A DNA stretch of 64,000 nt from a bacterium (GCA_035307765.1 DATGHU010000041.1:1-64000); one strand, 5' to 3'; counted from the first letter of the stretch, positions 43,190 through 53,037 are shown. The notes: generated by a model not told the origin, from the letters alone. Numbers and translations: made by a program.

Positions 43190-44128
43190 TCAAGCGAGGG
43201 TGCGCGGTGAGGGGGCGAACCCGAATTCCCGTTCAAGTGTGTCGCGCAGCTCGCGACCCACGGTGTCCGCCAGGCGCAGGAACGGCGGCCGCACGTTCCG
43301 CCATCTGCCGTCTCCCGACCACGCGGAGAGGAGGTATTTCTGGGCCGGGATCGGCCCGTATTCTTGAATTTTTAGCCTGACCTTCTTCACGGCTTCGTGC
43401 TGGTGCTTCGCCTCGGCCTGTTGGCCCCGTTGGTGCAACGAGACGATCTTGGCAATCTGCGCCGCATTGATATTGGCGGTGGCGGTGATGCAGCCTGGAG
43501 CACCGAGCGCGAGTGCCTCCAGCAGCGGCAGCTCCGAGCCCGGATACACGATCAGCCCCGGCACCTCGGTTAACAGTCTTCGCGTATTCTCCCAGTCACC
43601 TGAACTGTCTTTGATCCCCACGATCTGGGCCGGGAATCTCGACCGGAGGCGCTGGATGAGTTCGATGGACAAGCCTACCTGCGAAACCGGTGGAATATGA
43701 TACAGATAGATCCGGAGATCGTTTGAAGCGACGCTTTCGATGAGACGGCTAAAATACGCGAACAGGCCTTCGTCGTGGACATTCTTGAAGTAGAAGGGCG
43801 GCAGCACCATCACGCCGGCGCAGCCGCGATCCAGGGCGTGCCGAGTCAGCTTGGTCGTATCGGGCAAGTTCGTCAGGCCTGTACCGGGAATCAGTTTCTT
43901 GGGATCAATGCCGGACTCGATCAAGCCCTCCAGCGCTGCCATCCGTTCCTCAATCCCGAGCGATAGCGCCTCGCCCGTTGTGCCGAAAGGAGCGAGCCCC
44001 GCACAGCCGGTTTCGAGGAGGTGCCGCGAATGACCGGCGAACAGGCTCTGCGCGATGGTCAGATCATCGTGAAACGGTGTGAGGATCGGCGCGATCACGC
44101 CAGAGATTGGCTCAAGCCGGCGTTTCAT
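43190..44128 (-). CDS. DapA-family aldolase/lyase (DHDPS/N-acetylneuraminate lyase superfamily)
   Basis: The 312-residue protein has the TIM-barrel signatures PFGTTGEALSL, the catalytic tyrosine in IYLYHIPP (Tyr143) and the Schiff-base lysine in IVGIKDSSGDW (Lys173). The lysine-feedback and aspartate-semialdehyde-specific residues are not clear. Together with the SDR and deacylase neighbours this suggests a catabolic aldolase acting on a 2-keto acid rather than lysine synthesis. It is divergent from the nitroreductase gene. Confidence 0.85.
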   Translation of the reverse strand: MKRRLEPISGVIAPILTPFHDDLTIAQSLFAGHSRHLLETGCAGLAPFGTTGEALSLGIEERMAALEGLIESGIDPKKLIPGTGLTNLPDTTKLTRHALDRGCAGVMVLPPFYFKNVHDEGLFAYFSRLIESVASNDLRIYLYHIPPVSQVGLSIELIQRLRSRFPAQIVGIKDSSGDWENTRRLLTEVPGLIVYPGSELPLLEALALGAPGCITATANINAAQIAKIVSLHQRGQQAEAKHQHEAVKKVRLKIQEYGPIPAQKYLLSAWSGDGRWRNVRPPFLRLADTVGRELRDTLEREFGFAPSPRTLA

Positions 44129-44408
44129 CCATTGATTCCCCCTTGTGCGCTACCCGTCTCGGTGATCCTCCCACCCATTATTCGACCATCTTCAAGGTTC
44201 GAGCTCGGGGCCCCTTCACCTCGATGTCCGGCCCCCACTCGTGGGGGCACCCCGGCCGCCTGCCACGGGTTTCTTTTGATGGAAGAGAAGTCGTGAATCT
44301 CCGTCGAAACGGTCACGGTCGGCTCACGGCGGGCGCCGCGCTCGAGGCGGTTAGGATCAATGGGCTGCCCCGCCTCGAACCGAGCGTTCGTTGGAAAGGA
44401 GGCAGGCG

Positions 44409-44915
44409 ATGGAGGTCTTCGAGGCCGTACGGACCGTACTGGCTGTGCGCGGTTACCAAGAGGGACCTGTGCCGCGGGACGTTACGCGGCGGATCGTGGA
44501 GGCCGGCCGGTTGACGGGGAGCAGCATGAACGGCCAGCCCTGGCAGTTTATTGTCGTTGAGAACCGCGAGACGCTACGGCAGCTGGGTGCGCTGGCACGA
44601 ACGGGATCGTACGTGGCGCAAGCACCCCTGGCAGTTGTTGTGGCGATTGAGAAGACGCGATTCGCCATATCCGATGCGAGCCGGGCGATCCAATCGATGA
44701 TCTTGACAGCGTGGGCGAGCGGAGTCGGCTCGAACTGGGTGGGTTTCCTCGGGATGAGCGAGGTGAAGGCACTCCTGGGCATCCCGGAGGACTTGGACGT
44801 ACTGGCTATTCTGCCGTTTGGCTATCCGGCGCGGGCCCGCAGCGGGGGGAAGAAGCAGCGCAAGTCGCTTTCTACGGTAGCCCACCGCGAGCGATTCGGC
44901 CAGCCCTTGCCATGA
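44409..44915 (+). CDS. Nitroreductase-family flavoprotein
   Basis: ATG 44409 follows AAAGGAGGCAGGCG and gives 168 residues, short for the family (about 170-220). FMN-binding elements are the first helix with VRGYQEGPVPRDVTRRIVEA, LTGSSMNGQPWQFIVVEN, and WASGVGSNWVGFLG before LAILPFGYPA. Such enzymes use NAD(P)H to reduce nitro groups, quinones or act as dehalogenases or in cofactor biosynthesis. It is divergent from the DapA-family gene, and the 280-bp gap should contain both promoters. Confidence 0.8.
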   Translation: MEVFEAVRTVLAVRGYQEGPVPRDVTRRIVEAGRLTGSSMNGQPWQFIVVENRETLRQLGALARTGSYVAQAPLAVVVAIEKTRFAISDASRAIQSMILTAWASGVGSNWVGFLGMSEVKALLGIPEDLDVLAILPFGYPARARSGGKKQRKSLSTVAHRERFGQPLP

Positions 44916-45326
44916 CGCCGGTGTTCCGCGCAAGCCCTATGATGGCATCGCTCATTATGCCGAGCCCGGGACTGCTAGATCTATCCGACGCTTGCGGTGA
45001 AGATGGCGGGGGCCGTACATATCGTTCTTCCCTTGACCAACTCACCCGGGCGATTGGAGGCCGCGGCCCGACCGCCCGGATCGTGCGCTACGCCTCTGGT
45101 CTGCGCGCTGGCCGCCGAAACATGCCCCGGTGCGACTGCGGTCGTCCGGCTGCGAGCCGCCCCGGGTCTCGCCCGTTGGCGGTCTCGCGGACGCGCCGAT
45201 TGTGCCCTAACGTCTGAAGCCAGGCCGTTCTGGGCACCTCTTCGGTGAGGGCGGGTTTCTTTGCCTTGCTTCGTATTTCTTGCGTTCGTACCCTACCCAG
45301 TCGGAGGTTCGACAATAACGTCAAAG
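44916..45326. other. Gene-free stretch
   Basis: About 410 bp without a supported gene. The sequence before the GGDEF gene contains CGGAGG near 45303 but no convincing promoter. Confidence 0.4.
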
Positions 45327-46325
45327 GTGCGAAAGCGGTCTGGTGGCGGGATTGTACAGGGTCCTGATAAATCCCTCGCGTTCTTAGCTCGGCTGGCGTC
45401 CGAGTTTACGACGGTACTCAACCTCTCCGATCTACTACAAAATACGATGCGCATTCTCCAGGAAGAGGTCGAATTCGACTCGTGCATCGTCTCCCTAATC
45501 GAAGGATCATCTCCCAGCGACGCGCTGTGTGTCCGGGGGGCATCGGGACTGAGGGCAGGGCTCCTCGGGGTGACTCTGCCTCGGGGCAAGGGTCTGCTCT
45601 GGGAAATCGTCAAGACAGGGGCGCCGTTGCTCGTCAACGACATGCACCGGGAGAGCCGCTTGTCGGTACGGGAAGAGCATATCCGGTCGGGCATCTACGC
45701 TCCCTTGGTCACGGGCGGTCGAGTGATTGGGGTATTGAGCGCCTATCGCGATAAAATCGGGGCGTTCTTACAGGCGGATCTTGATCTGCTCACCGTCGTC
45801 GCGCGGTACCTGGCGGGCGCGGTAGACGTGGCCCTTCTCCATGAGCGCCTCAAGGAGCTCGCGGCCACCGATGCCCTGACAGGATTGGCCAATCGTCGGC
45901 ACTGCCTTGATACCTTGGATGCGGAGATTGCCAGAAGCCGCCGCATGGACCGCCCAATGACTCTGGTGTTGTTGGATCTCAATAACTTCAAGGTCGTCAA
46001 CGACGCCTACGGTCACGTGATCGGTGATGCGGTTCTCGTCGACGTTGCGAGCACATTGGCCAGGAAGATACGGGCGTCTGATCTCTTGGCTCGATTTGGT
46101 GGGGACGAATTCGTGCTGATGCTCCCCGAAACGAACGACGTCGACGCTCGTGAGATCCTGGACCGCCTCCAGCCGGTCGCGATCGGGGTGCTGGGTGACG
46201 GCCGCCGCCACAACATCACCTTCAGTTGGGGGACCGCTTCGTTTCCCCAAGATGGCGGCAACCCGGAAGAGTTGCTGAAGGTGGCGGATGATCGGATGTT
46301 TGCCATGAAACAAGTGGGCGCGTAG
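45327..46325 (+). CDS. GAF-GGDEF diguanylate cyclase
   Basis: GTG 45327 is used (TTG 45261 also in frame); 332 residues. An N-terminal GAF domain (FDSCIVSLIEG..GRVIGVLSAYRDKIGAF) is joined by a helix to a GGDEF domain with DALTGLANRRH, the intact active site GGDEF in LLARFGGDEFVLML, and an RxxD inhibitory site (RASD) five residues before it. It should make cyclic di-GMP in response to a small ligand or redox signal and be feedback inhibited. It is solitary and has no membrane segment. Confidence 0.9.
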   Translation: MRKRSGGGIVQGPDKSLAFLARLASEFTTVLNLSDLLQNTMRILQEEVEFDSCIVSLIEGSSPSDALCVRGASGLRAGLLGVTLPRGKGLLWEIVKTGAPLLVNDMHRESRLSVREEHIRSGIYAPLVTGGRVIGVLSAYRDKIGAFLQADLDLLTVVARYLAGAVDVALLHERLKELAATDALTGLANRRHCLDTLDAEIARSRRMDRPMTLVLLDLNNFKVVNDAYGHVIGDAVLVDVASTLARKIRASDLLARFGGDEFVLMLPETNDVDAREILDRLQPVAIGVLGDGRRHNITFSWGTASFPQDGGNPEELLKVADDRMFAMKQVGA

Positions 46326-46419
46326 CCTTTCCTGATCCTCGGGAGACCCCCATTCCCGTGGGAGGCGGATCCACACTCCCCGCGAGCAGCACGTCGTCCA
46401 CCGAGGTCGGCCGCTCCGC

Positions 46420-47466
46420 CTACGATAGGACGAAGGCTTCGTTGACCCCCGACTGCTGACTTCCGCCATTCACCGGTGCACCGGCGGGGATGTAAATCGC
46501 CTCGGCGACCACGCCCGCCCCGGTGCCGTGGCGGGGTGTGGGCATTGGGGCCATCGTCGTCCACGTGTCGGTCGTCGGATCGTGCGCCTCATTTTCGGCG
46601 AAAACCCCACCCGCCCGCTCTCCCCCAAACACGAACATGCGTCCAGCCAGCACTCCGACGGCCATGCCGCTGCGGGGAGCGGGCAACGGCGCGCGAGGGC
46701 GCCAACTGCCCGAGGCGGGGTCGTAAACGTCGCGGAGATTGGTGTTGTAGGAAAAAGTGTTGAAGCGGCCGCCGACCGCAAAGATCTTGCCTCCCAAAAC
46801 GGCGACGCCCAAGTGATCTCGCCCCTTGGGCAACGGGGCCAGGGCGGTCCACCGATTCGCGGTCGGATCATACACGTCGTGGTCGGCCACGCTCACCTCA
46901 TCCCGTCCCCCGATGAGGTGGAGCTTGCCATTCAGCTCGACGGCCGCGGCGGCGCCCCGCTTGGCGCGAAGGGGCGCCACGGCGCGCCATTGGTCGGTGA
47001 GCGGGTCATAGACGTTGGCGTCCGGGACGGCGTTCTGATTCTGGGCGGTGAACCCACCAAACGCGTACACTTTCCCACCGACCCCGACGGCAGCGACGTG
47101 GTTGAGCCCCCGCGGTATGGGAGAACGCGCTCGCCAGGTATCGACACGCGGGTCGTACTCACGGTTAAATGGTTGATCGACGCGGCCGTTGGCGTAGCCG
47201 CCGAGCACGTAGATCCGTCCATTGCATATGGCCACTCCTACCTCGCTCCGGGCGACGGGGAGCGGGGCCTTGGTGACCCATCGGCCACGGGCTGCCTGAG
47301 CCACCACCCGTGTCACGGTTCGTTTGTTCCACAGGCTGACCGGTGCGGATGCCGCAATCCCCTCCACGGCCAGCCCGGCGAGGGCGCTTCTCCGGGTCAG
47401 CCGCAGTGACGGCAACGATGGGCACTCCCCCCTGGGTTCACTCCCACCCCGCTGGTGGACTTCCAT
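46420..47466 (-). CDS. Exported kelch-repeat beta-propeller protein
   Basis: ATG 47466 follows CGAGGAGGCTCC and gives 348 residues. A twin-arginine-like leader (LTRRSALAGLAVEGIAASAP) is followed by six kelch repeats of the form GKVYAFGG..xxxVYDPxTDxWxxxAPLPxxRxxxGVAV. The propeller should be folded before export and act outside the cytoplasm, perhaps in sugar or protein binding. It is divergent from the UbiA gene and has no obvious partner. Confidence 0.85.
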   Translation of the reverse strand: MEVHQRGGSEPRGECPSLPSLRLTRRSALAGLAVEGIAASAPVSLWNKRTVTRVVAQAARGRWVTKAPLPVARSEVGVAICNGRIYVLGGYANGRVDQPFNREYDPRVDTWRARSPIPRGLNHVAAVGVGGKVYAFGGFTAQNQNAVPDANVYDPLTDQWRAVAPLRAKRGAAAAVELNGKLHLIGGRDEVSVADHDVYDPTANRWTALAPLPKGRDHLGVAVLGGKIFAVGGRFNTFSYNTNLRDVYDPASGSWRPRAPLPAPRSGMAVGVLAGRMFVFGGERAGGVFAENEAHDPTTDTWTTMAPMPTPRHGTGAGVVAEAIYIPAGAPVNGGSQQSGVNEAFVLS

Positions 47467-47689
47467 GGAGCCTCCTCGGGGCGACGTGCACGGCTTGCGT
47501 CTCTTGCATCGCCCGGTTTATGATTCTAGCGAATGCTCCCTCGAGGGTTCGCCGGCGGTGCACCATCCCTCGTCCGCGGCCGGCCCGGGGTCGTTGGCGC
47601 TGCCGGCCTTACGCGACCGGACGTCAATGCGGAATGGGCGGTGCGGAGCAGAGGGCAGAACTCCAGTTGGGGTGACGGGAGGCGGAGGT

Positions 47690-48730
47690 ATGACGGGACC
47701 GGCGTCGGAGGGAGCGGTGCTCCGCGGGCCGCGGGTGTGGCTGCGCGCATTCGTGGGTTTCTATCCGCCTCGGGAGCGCACGGCTGCGCAACTCGACCCG
47801 GTCTCAAAGTTTTTGTTCTCTGCCCGCAGCGTTATTCTTGTCATTTCCGTCCAAGCTGCGGTGATCGCCGGACTGCTGGCTGCGGCCGATGGTCGGTTCA
47901 ACGCGGTGTCCTTTGTCCTCGTGCTCGTTGGATTCGTCACCGCGCACGCCATCAGCAATTTGAGCAATGACTATTTCGGCCACCGACGGGGCCATGACAC
48001 ACCCGACTCGCCCAGGATCCGATACACGATCCACCCCATCGCCAGCGGGGTGCTCGACGCACAGAGCCTGCTGGTGGGTTTGGCGATCCTCGCCGCGATT
48101 GGGACAGCGATCGCCGCATACTTCTGGATCGTGCGCGGCCTCCCGGCGGTGGGGTACTCCCTGGCCGGGTTGGCTTTACTCTATCTCTACGATGCCGCCC
48201 CGCGACCGCTGAAGAGCCTCGGCCTGGGCGAGGTGGCCGCGTTCGTGGTCTGGGGTCCCTTGATGGTGGGAGGCGGATACTACGCGATCACGGGGCGGTC
48301 GTCGCTGACGGCGTTCCTCGCCGCGGTGCCGTATGGGCTCGGGGTGATGTCCATTCTCATCGGCAAACATATCGACCAGGCGGAGTTCGACCGGACCCAC
48401 GGGCAGCGCACACTACCCGTGATCCTCGGCGAGCGCCGGGCACGCGCGCTCACCCGGGCGGTCATCGCGGCGATGTACGTCGCCGTGGTCGCCCTCATCG
48501 CGGCGGAACACCTCACGCCGTTCGTTGCGCTCGTCGCCCTCGCGCTGCCCCGGGCCGGCCGCGCCCTTGCGGTGATCGGACGACCCAAACCCCTGACGCC
48601 GCCTTCGGGGTACGTCGGCTGGCCCCTTTGGTACCACCGCGTCGCGCTGGTCCACAACCGTCTGTTTGGATGGCTGTACATCGCCGGGCTGGCGATCGGA
48701 GCAATCCCGACCGGATTTCGCCCGGGCTAG
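47690..48730 (+). CDS. UbiA-family prenyltransferase (MenA-like)
   Basis: ATG 47690 follows GGGAGGCGGAGGT and gives 346 residues with eight to nine membrane helices. The first Asp-rich motif is NLSNDYFGHRRGHDTPD and the second IGKHIDQAEFDRTHGQRTLP, which bind the Mg-prenyl diphosphate. The spacing fits 1,4-dihydroxy-2-naphthoate polyprenyltransferase-like enzymes rather than heme O synthase. A menaquinone-type role is plausible but there are no other men genes here, so another aromatic acceptor is possible. Confidence 0.85.
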   Translation: MTGPASEGAVLRGPRVWLRAFVGFYPPRERTAAQLDPVSKFLFSARSVILVISVQAAVIAGLLAAADGRFNAVSFVLVLVGFVTAHAISNLSNDYFGHRRGHDTPDSPRIRYTIHPIASGVLDAQSLLVGLAILAAIGTAIAAYFWIVRGLPAVGYSLAGLALLYLYDAAPRPLKSLGLGEVAAFVVWGPLMVGGGYYAITGRSSLTAFLAAVPYGLGVMSILIGKHIDQAEFDRTHGQRTLPVILGERRARALTRAVIAAMYVAVVALIAAEHLTPFVALVALALPRAGRALAVIGRPKPLTPPSGYVGWPLWYHRVALVHNRLFGWLYIAGLAIGAIPTGFRPG

Positions 48731-48793
48731 GCAGCGCTCGGCGGACGTCGCGGCGGCCACCCGCAGCTTCCGCAGGGTCCCGCAGCCCGCACC

Positions 48794-50365
48794 CTACTGG
48801 CGGGCGATCGCCGCCCGTTGGCCCCGCAGGACGTACTTCTGGATCTTGCCGGTGGCCGTTCGGGGCAAGTCGTCGACGAACCGGAACGTCTTCGGAACCT
48901 TGAAGTGGGCCAAGCGGTCGCGGGCAAACTGCCGCAGTTCCCCCTCCGTGGACTCTGCGCCCGCCCTGAGGACCACGAAGGCGTGCGGCGCCTCTCCCCA
49001 TTCCTCATCGGGAAGCCCGACGACCGCGACTTCCTGCACCGCCGGATGTCGAAGCAGCGTTCCCTCGACCTCGACCGAGGAGATGTTCTCTCCACCGCTG
49101 ATGATGACGTCCTTGATGCGGTCGCGGATCTCGACGTATCCGTCCGGGTGGACCACGGCGGCGTCCCCGGTGCGGAACCAACCATCTCGCATCACGGCGC
49201 TCGTGGCCGCGGGATCGTTGAAGTATCCCTGCATCACCACATTGCCCCGAACCCGGATCTCCCCCATCGTCTGCCCATCGGGCGCGACTTCCTGGCCCTC
49301 GCTGTCGACGACACACAGCTCCCCCGAGGTGACGAGCTCCACCCCCTGCCGAGCCTTGATCGCCGCACGCTCATCGGGGGAGAGCCGGGCGTGCTCCGGC
49401 CTGGGTTCAGAGACGGTGATGAACGGGGACGTTTCCGTCAAGCCGTAGACGTGGGTGATATTCCATCCCAGCTCGCCTTCGATGCGGGCGATCGTGGCGG
49501 CGGCTGGCGGTGCCCCGGCCGTGACCACCCGGACGCCGGACGGGGCGGTCCGCCGCAGCTCCTCCGGCGCATTCGCGAGTCGGATCAGGACCGTTGGGGC
49601 CGCGCACAGCATGGTGACCCCGTCGTCGGCACAGCGCCGGTACACTTGGTCAGGCTCGACCCGGCGGAGGCAGATATGGGTGCCCCCAACCGCCGTGACG
49701 ATCCAGACGAATGTCCATCCATTGGCGTGAAACATCGGCAGCGTCCAGAGATAGCGATCGGCCGGGGACATGTGAATGTGCACGAGGGTGCCGACGACGT
49801 TCAGGTAGGCGTTGCGGTGGGTGATCATCACGCCTTTCGGGCGTGCGGTCGTGCCGCTCGTATAGTTGATCGTGAGCAGGTCGGTTTCCGCGATCGGCGG
49901 GCGGACGAAATCTGCGCGGGACTGCTGGAGGAGGTCCTCGTAGTCCAGCCAGTGCTCGCGTCTGCCCTCCAACGCCACGAAATGGTCGACCGTCGGGAGT
50001 GAGGATCGGATGCGGTCCACCGTGTCCAGGTGATCGACGTGGGCGCAGACGACCCGCGCGCCGCTGTGGTTGAGGATGTACGCGAAGTCGTCGGTGCTCA
50101 GCCGGTAGTTGATCGGAACGAGGACCGCTCCGATCTGCGGCACCGCGTAGAAGGATTCCAGCTGCGCGTGGGTGTTGGGTGCGATGTACGCGACCCGGTC
50201 CCCCTGCCGCACTCCCATCCGTTGCAGCTCCGCCGACCAGCAATCGCAGCGCCGAAAGAACTGCTCGTAGGTGAGGCGCACGTCGCCGTCGATCACCGCC
50301 TCACGCTGGGGGTACAGGCGGCGCGCGCGGCGCGCGAACTCCAGCGGAGTCAGAGGTATCTCCAT
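48794..50365 (-). CDS. AMP-dependent acyl-CoA synthetase
   Basis: The 523-residue protein starts at ATG 50365 after GGGGGAGGTACCGAGC. It has the P-loop-like motif TINYTSGTTARPKGVMITH, HVYGLTETSPF (A4), GDAAVVHPDGYVEIRDRIKD (A8 hinge) and TATGKIQKYVLRG with the C-terminal catalytic lysine (A10). This matches medium/long-chain or aryl acyl-CoA ligases of the FadD3/AMP-binding type. No beta-oxidation genes are adjacent. It converges with the UbiA gene with a 63-bp gap. Confidence 0.9.
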   Translation of the reverse strand: MEIPLTPLEFARRARRLYPQREAVIDGDVRLTYEQFFRRCDCWSAELQRMGVRQGDRVAYIAPNTHAQLESFYAVPQIGAVLVPINYRLSTDDFAYILNHSGARVVCAHVDHLDTVDRIRSSLPTVDHFVALEGRREHWLDYEDLLQQSRADFVRPPIAETDLLTINYTSGTTARPKGVMITHRNAYLNVVGTLVHIHMSPADRYLWTLPMFHANGWTFVWIVTAVGGTHICLRRVEPDQVYRRCADDGVTMLCAAPTVLIRLANAPEELRRTAPSGVRVVTAGAPPAAATIARIEGELGWNITHVYGLTETSPFITVSEPRPEHARLSPDERAAIKARQGVELVTSGELCVVDSEGQEVAPDGQTMGEIRVRGNVVMQGYFNDPAATSAVMRDGWFRTGDAAVVHPDGYVEIRDRIKDVIISGGENISSVEVEGTLLRHPAVQEVAVVGLPDEEWGEAPHAFVVLRAGAESTEGELRQFARDRLAHFKVPKTFRFVDDLPRTATGKIQKYVLRGQRAAIARQ

Positions 50366-50681
50366 GCTCGGTACCTCCCCCTGCCTCGCGTTCGTTCAGG
50401 CTGAGGGCGACGTTCGGTGGTGTCGCCCCCGATTCCTCGATCCCTCCGCGTCCCGTGCACGGCACCCGATCCCCCAGCGGAGGGCAGGAGGCCCCTGTCG
50501 GTCGACGGGCCGGGCGTATGACGGGTATCTGCAGGGAAGGCCATGACCGCACGGCCCCGGTCGGCGCAGGCTTCCCCAGCCCGCAGCCGATCCCGCGCGG
50601 GATCTCGCGCGGTCCGACGGCAGCGGACCTCCGCCGGTTGGCCCAGAATACGGATGAGGAGAACCGAGAAGAGGTGCGCCC
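50366..50681. other. Gene-free stretch between divergent genes
   Basis: About 315 bp, GC-rich, probably carrying the promoters of the acyl-CoA synthetase and the M81 peptidase; no clear boxes or small genes are visible. Confidence 0.4.
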
Positions 50682-52199
50682 GTGCCGAGGATTCTCCTGG
50701 TCGAATGCATGCAGGAAATCTCATCGTTCAACCCCGTCCCCAGCGAATATGAAAACTTTGCCGTCCGCCGCGGCAGCGCCCTGCTCGCGCAGCGGGGGCG
50801 GAACACGGCGATGGGCGGTGCGGTCGGTGAGTTCGGCGAGCGCGCCGACGTGCAGGTGGTGCCGGCCTACAGCGCGCGCGCCGGAAGCGCGGGTCTCCTC
50901 TCGCGGACGGGGTGGGCGCGGCTGTCGGACGAGATCCTCACCGCGATCGGCGAGCATGCCTCCGCGATCGACGGTGTGTACTTTTCGATGCACGGCGCCA
51001 TGGGTGCCGATGGGGAGCTCGATCCCGAGGGCTACCTGCTGGCGGGGATGCGGCGCCTCGTCGGGGACAAGATCCCTGTGGTCATCTCACTCGACCTGCA
51101 CGGCATCCTCACCGAGCGGATGCTCCGTCACATCGACGGCCTGGCCGTCTACCACACCTACCCACATGTCGATTTCGCCGATACCGGCGCCCGTGCGGCT
51201 CGCCTGTTGATGGAGATCATCGACCGAAGGCTCACCCCCCTGATCACGCGGGTGGTGATTCCCGCTCTGGTGCGCGGCGACGAGCTCATCACCAAGTCGG
51301 GATGCTATGGGGAGGTCATCCGGGAGGCCCAGCGTCTCGAGCGCGAGCGCCGGGCGCTCGCGGCGGGGGTCATGATCGGCAATCCCTTCACCGACGTGCC
51401 TGAGCTCTGCAGCCAAGCGGTGGTGGTCGTCGAACGCCATGCCGACCTGGCGAGTGCCGAGGCGGCCCGACTGGCCGAGGGGTTCTGGGCGCAGCGCTTC
51501 CGGATGCAGGCGAAACTCATCGCGCTCGACCGGGCGATCGCCCAAGCCCGCCACATCCGCGGGCCGGTGATCTTCACCGATGCCGCCGACGCGACCTCGT
51601 CAGGGGCAACCGGCGACAGCAACGCGATCCTTGCCGGGTTGCTGGCGGCGAAGTATGGGGGGCGGGTGCTCTTGCCGATCGTCGATCCCCCGGCGGTCGC
51701 CGCCGCGTTCCGGGTCGGGGTGGGGGCCACCCTACGCGTCGCGCTCGGAGGCGCTTTGGACAGGCGCTTCACGCCCGTCGAGCTTACGGTGACCGTGGAG
51801 ATGCTCTCCGATGGTCACGCCACGCTCGAAACCAGCGGCAGTGCGCTTGAGGCCGGCCCCACCGCCGTGCTCGTGGGCGACAACTTCACCATCGTGGCGA
51901 TGACCCGGTCCGTCAGCCTCTTCGATCGCGCGATGTTCCTGGCCCATGGCCGCGATCCCAAGGCCTACGACTTGATCGTCGTGAAATCACCTCACTGCGA
52001 ATACCACATGTACGATCAGTGGGCGGAGGTGGATTTCAACATCGATGCCCCCGGTGCAACCAGCGCCAACCTGCAATCGCTGGGGCATCGGATCTGCCGG
52101 CGGCCGATCTTCCCTCTGGACGCCGACGTGCCCTTCACGCCCCGCCCGCAGGTCTTCGCGCGGGGCCGGCGGGAGGGGGGAGCGGTCACCCCCCCGTAG
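50682..52199 (+). CDS. M81-family metallopeptidase (MlrC-like)
   Basis: GTG 50682 follows AGAAGAGGTGCGCCC and gives 505 residues. The MlrC/microcystinase C family pattern includes the opening RILLVECMQEISSFNPVP, YFSMHGAMGADGELDPEGYL, the zinc-site SLDLHGILTERM and VYHTYPHVDFADTG, and the C-terminal MlrC_C domain with GDSNAILAGLL and VVKSPHCEYHMYD. Members cleave linear peptides or amides, but most genomic copies are of unknown substrate. Its end overlaps the end of the convergent membrane protein gene by 14 bp. Confidence 0.85.
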   Translation: MPRILLVECMQEISSFNPVPSEYENFAVRRGSALLAQRGRNTAMGGAVGEFGERADVQVVPAYSARAGSAGLLSRTGWARLSDEILTAIGEHASAIDGVYFSMHGAMGADGELDPEGYLLAGMRRLVGDKIPVVISLDLHGILTERMLRHIDGLAVYHTYPHVDFADTGARAARLLMEIIDRRLTPLITRVVIPALVRGDELITKSGCYGEVIREAQRLERERRALAAGVMIGNPFTDVPELCSQAVVVVERHADLASAEAARLAEGFWAQRFRMQAKLIALDRAIAQARHIRGPVIFTDAADATSSGATGDSNAILAGLLAAKYGGRVLLPIVDPPAVAAAFRVGVGATLRVALGGALDRRFTPVELTVTVEMLSDGHATLETSGSALEAGPTAVLVGDNFTIVAMTRSVSLFDRAMFLAHGRDPKAYDLIVVKSPHCEYHMYDQWAEVDFNIDAPGATSANLQSLGHRICRRPIFPLDADVPFTPRPQVFARGRREGGAVTPP

Positions 52200-52788
52200 C
52201 GAACCGCGCCATGATGAAGATGATCACAAACTGGAGGACCGCCTGGCTTGCCACGATCTTGATGTACCACCCCATCAGGCGCTTGATCCGCTCACCGTCC
52301 GGCCGATCATTGCACATTTCGAAGTATACCTGGAGGTTGATGGGCAGGAGGAACCCCAGCCCCTGGACCGTCATCACGGCGACGATGGCCAGCGCGACCC
52401 ACAGCCACATCATCTGCGGATAGGGGAGGTGGAAGAGACCCAGCCACGAGGCCATGTACCACCCGGCGGTCGTGGTGACGGTAGAGACCGTGGGCATGTA
52501 GAAGAGCATCCGGGGCATCAGGCGGGTGATGATGGCCCGGCGTGTCGGGAAGTCCACGCGTCTGAGAATCGGCCCGAGGATGAACCCCATGAAGATGTCC
52601 GTCCCGGTCCAGAGGATCGCGGCGAAGACGTGCACGTAGTTGAGAAACCAGAGGGTGCGGCTCTGGATGGCCGCCACCAGCGCGGCGACGGGGATGACGA
52701 TCCACCAGTTGGCCCGCAGGGAGATGCGGGGAAGCTCATCGGCCGCGCGCGGGGGAAGGATCGCGCTGGCCTGCCCGAGGCTGTTCAT
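52186..52788 (-). CDS. Four-helix membrane protein, DUF2269-like
   Basis: The 200-residue protein has at least four hydrophobic helices, with conserved-looking His/Trp positions in LNYVHVFAAILWTGTDIFMG (helix with His, as in DUF2269/CopD-like proteins) and a GFLLPINLQVYFEM segment. These features could ligate heme or metal, but no function is established. The ATG at 52788 lacks a strong ribosome binding site. The following 56-residue membrane protein lies just upstream on the same strand and may be co-transcribed. Confidence 0.65.
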   Translation of the reverse strand: MNSLGQASAILPPRAADELPRISLRANWWIVIPVAALVAAIQSRTLWFLNYVHVFAAILWTGTDIFMGFILGPILRRVDFPTRRAIITRLMPRMLFYMPTVSTVTTTAGWYMASWLGLFHLPYPQMMWLWVALAIVAVMTVQGLGFLLPINLQVYFEMCNDRPDGERIKRLMGWYIKIVASQAVLQFVIIFIMARFATGG

Positions 52789-52866
52789 GACACCCCCGAA
52801 AGCAACGTCCGGAGGCCGTCGCCCGGCGACGGTCTACGACAACGTCTCCAGATCAACGATCCGCGG

Positions 52867-53037
52867 CTAGGCCTTGCGGGTGGCGTCGAGCACGACGGCC
52901 ACGGCCATGATCGCGATCCCCAACCAGGTGAGCCGGAGGCCGGGGATCACGGTTGCCAGCAACGTGCCCAGGCCCAAGCCGAACAAGCTGTGCATCTGCA
53001 CGTGAGGCGTGAAGCAGGACTTCATCTTCTCGCTCAT
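52867..53037 (-). CDS. Small 56-residue membrane protein
   Basis: ATG 53037 follows GAGGGAGGGAAACCG, a strong site. The product begins MSEKMKSCFTPHVQMHSLFG and has two short hydrophobic helices (LGLGLGTLLATVIPGL and LTWLGIAIMAVAVVLDA). Codon use matches the neighbours. It is just upstream of the DUF2269-like gene on the same strand. I do not recognise a family; the Cys/His pairs near the N-terminus could bind metal or a redox partner. Confidence 0.65.
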   Translation of the reverse strand: MSEKMKSCFTPHVQMHSLFGLGLGTLLATVIPGLRLTWLGIAIMAVAVVLDATRKA

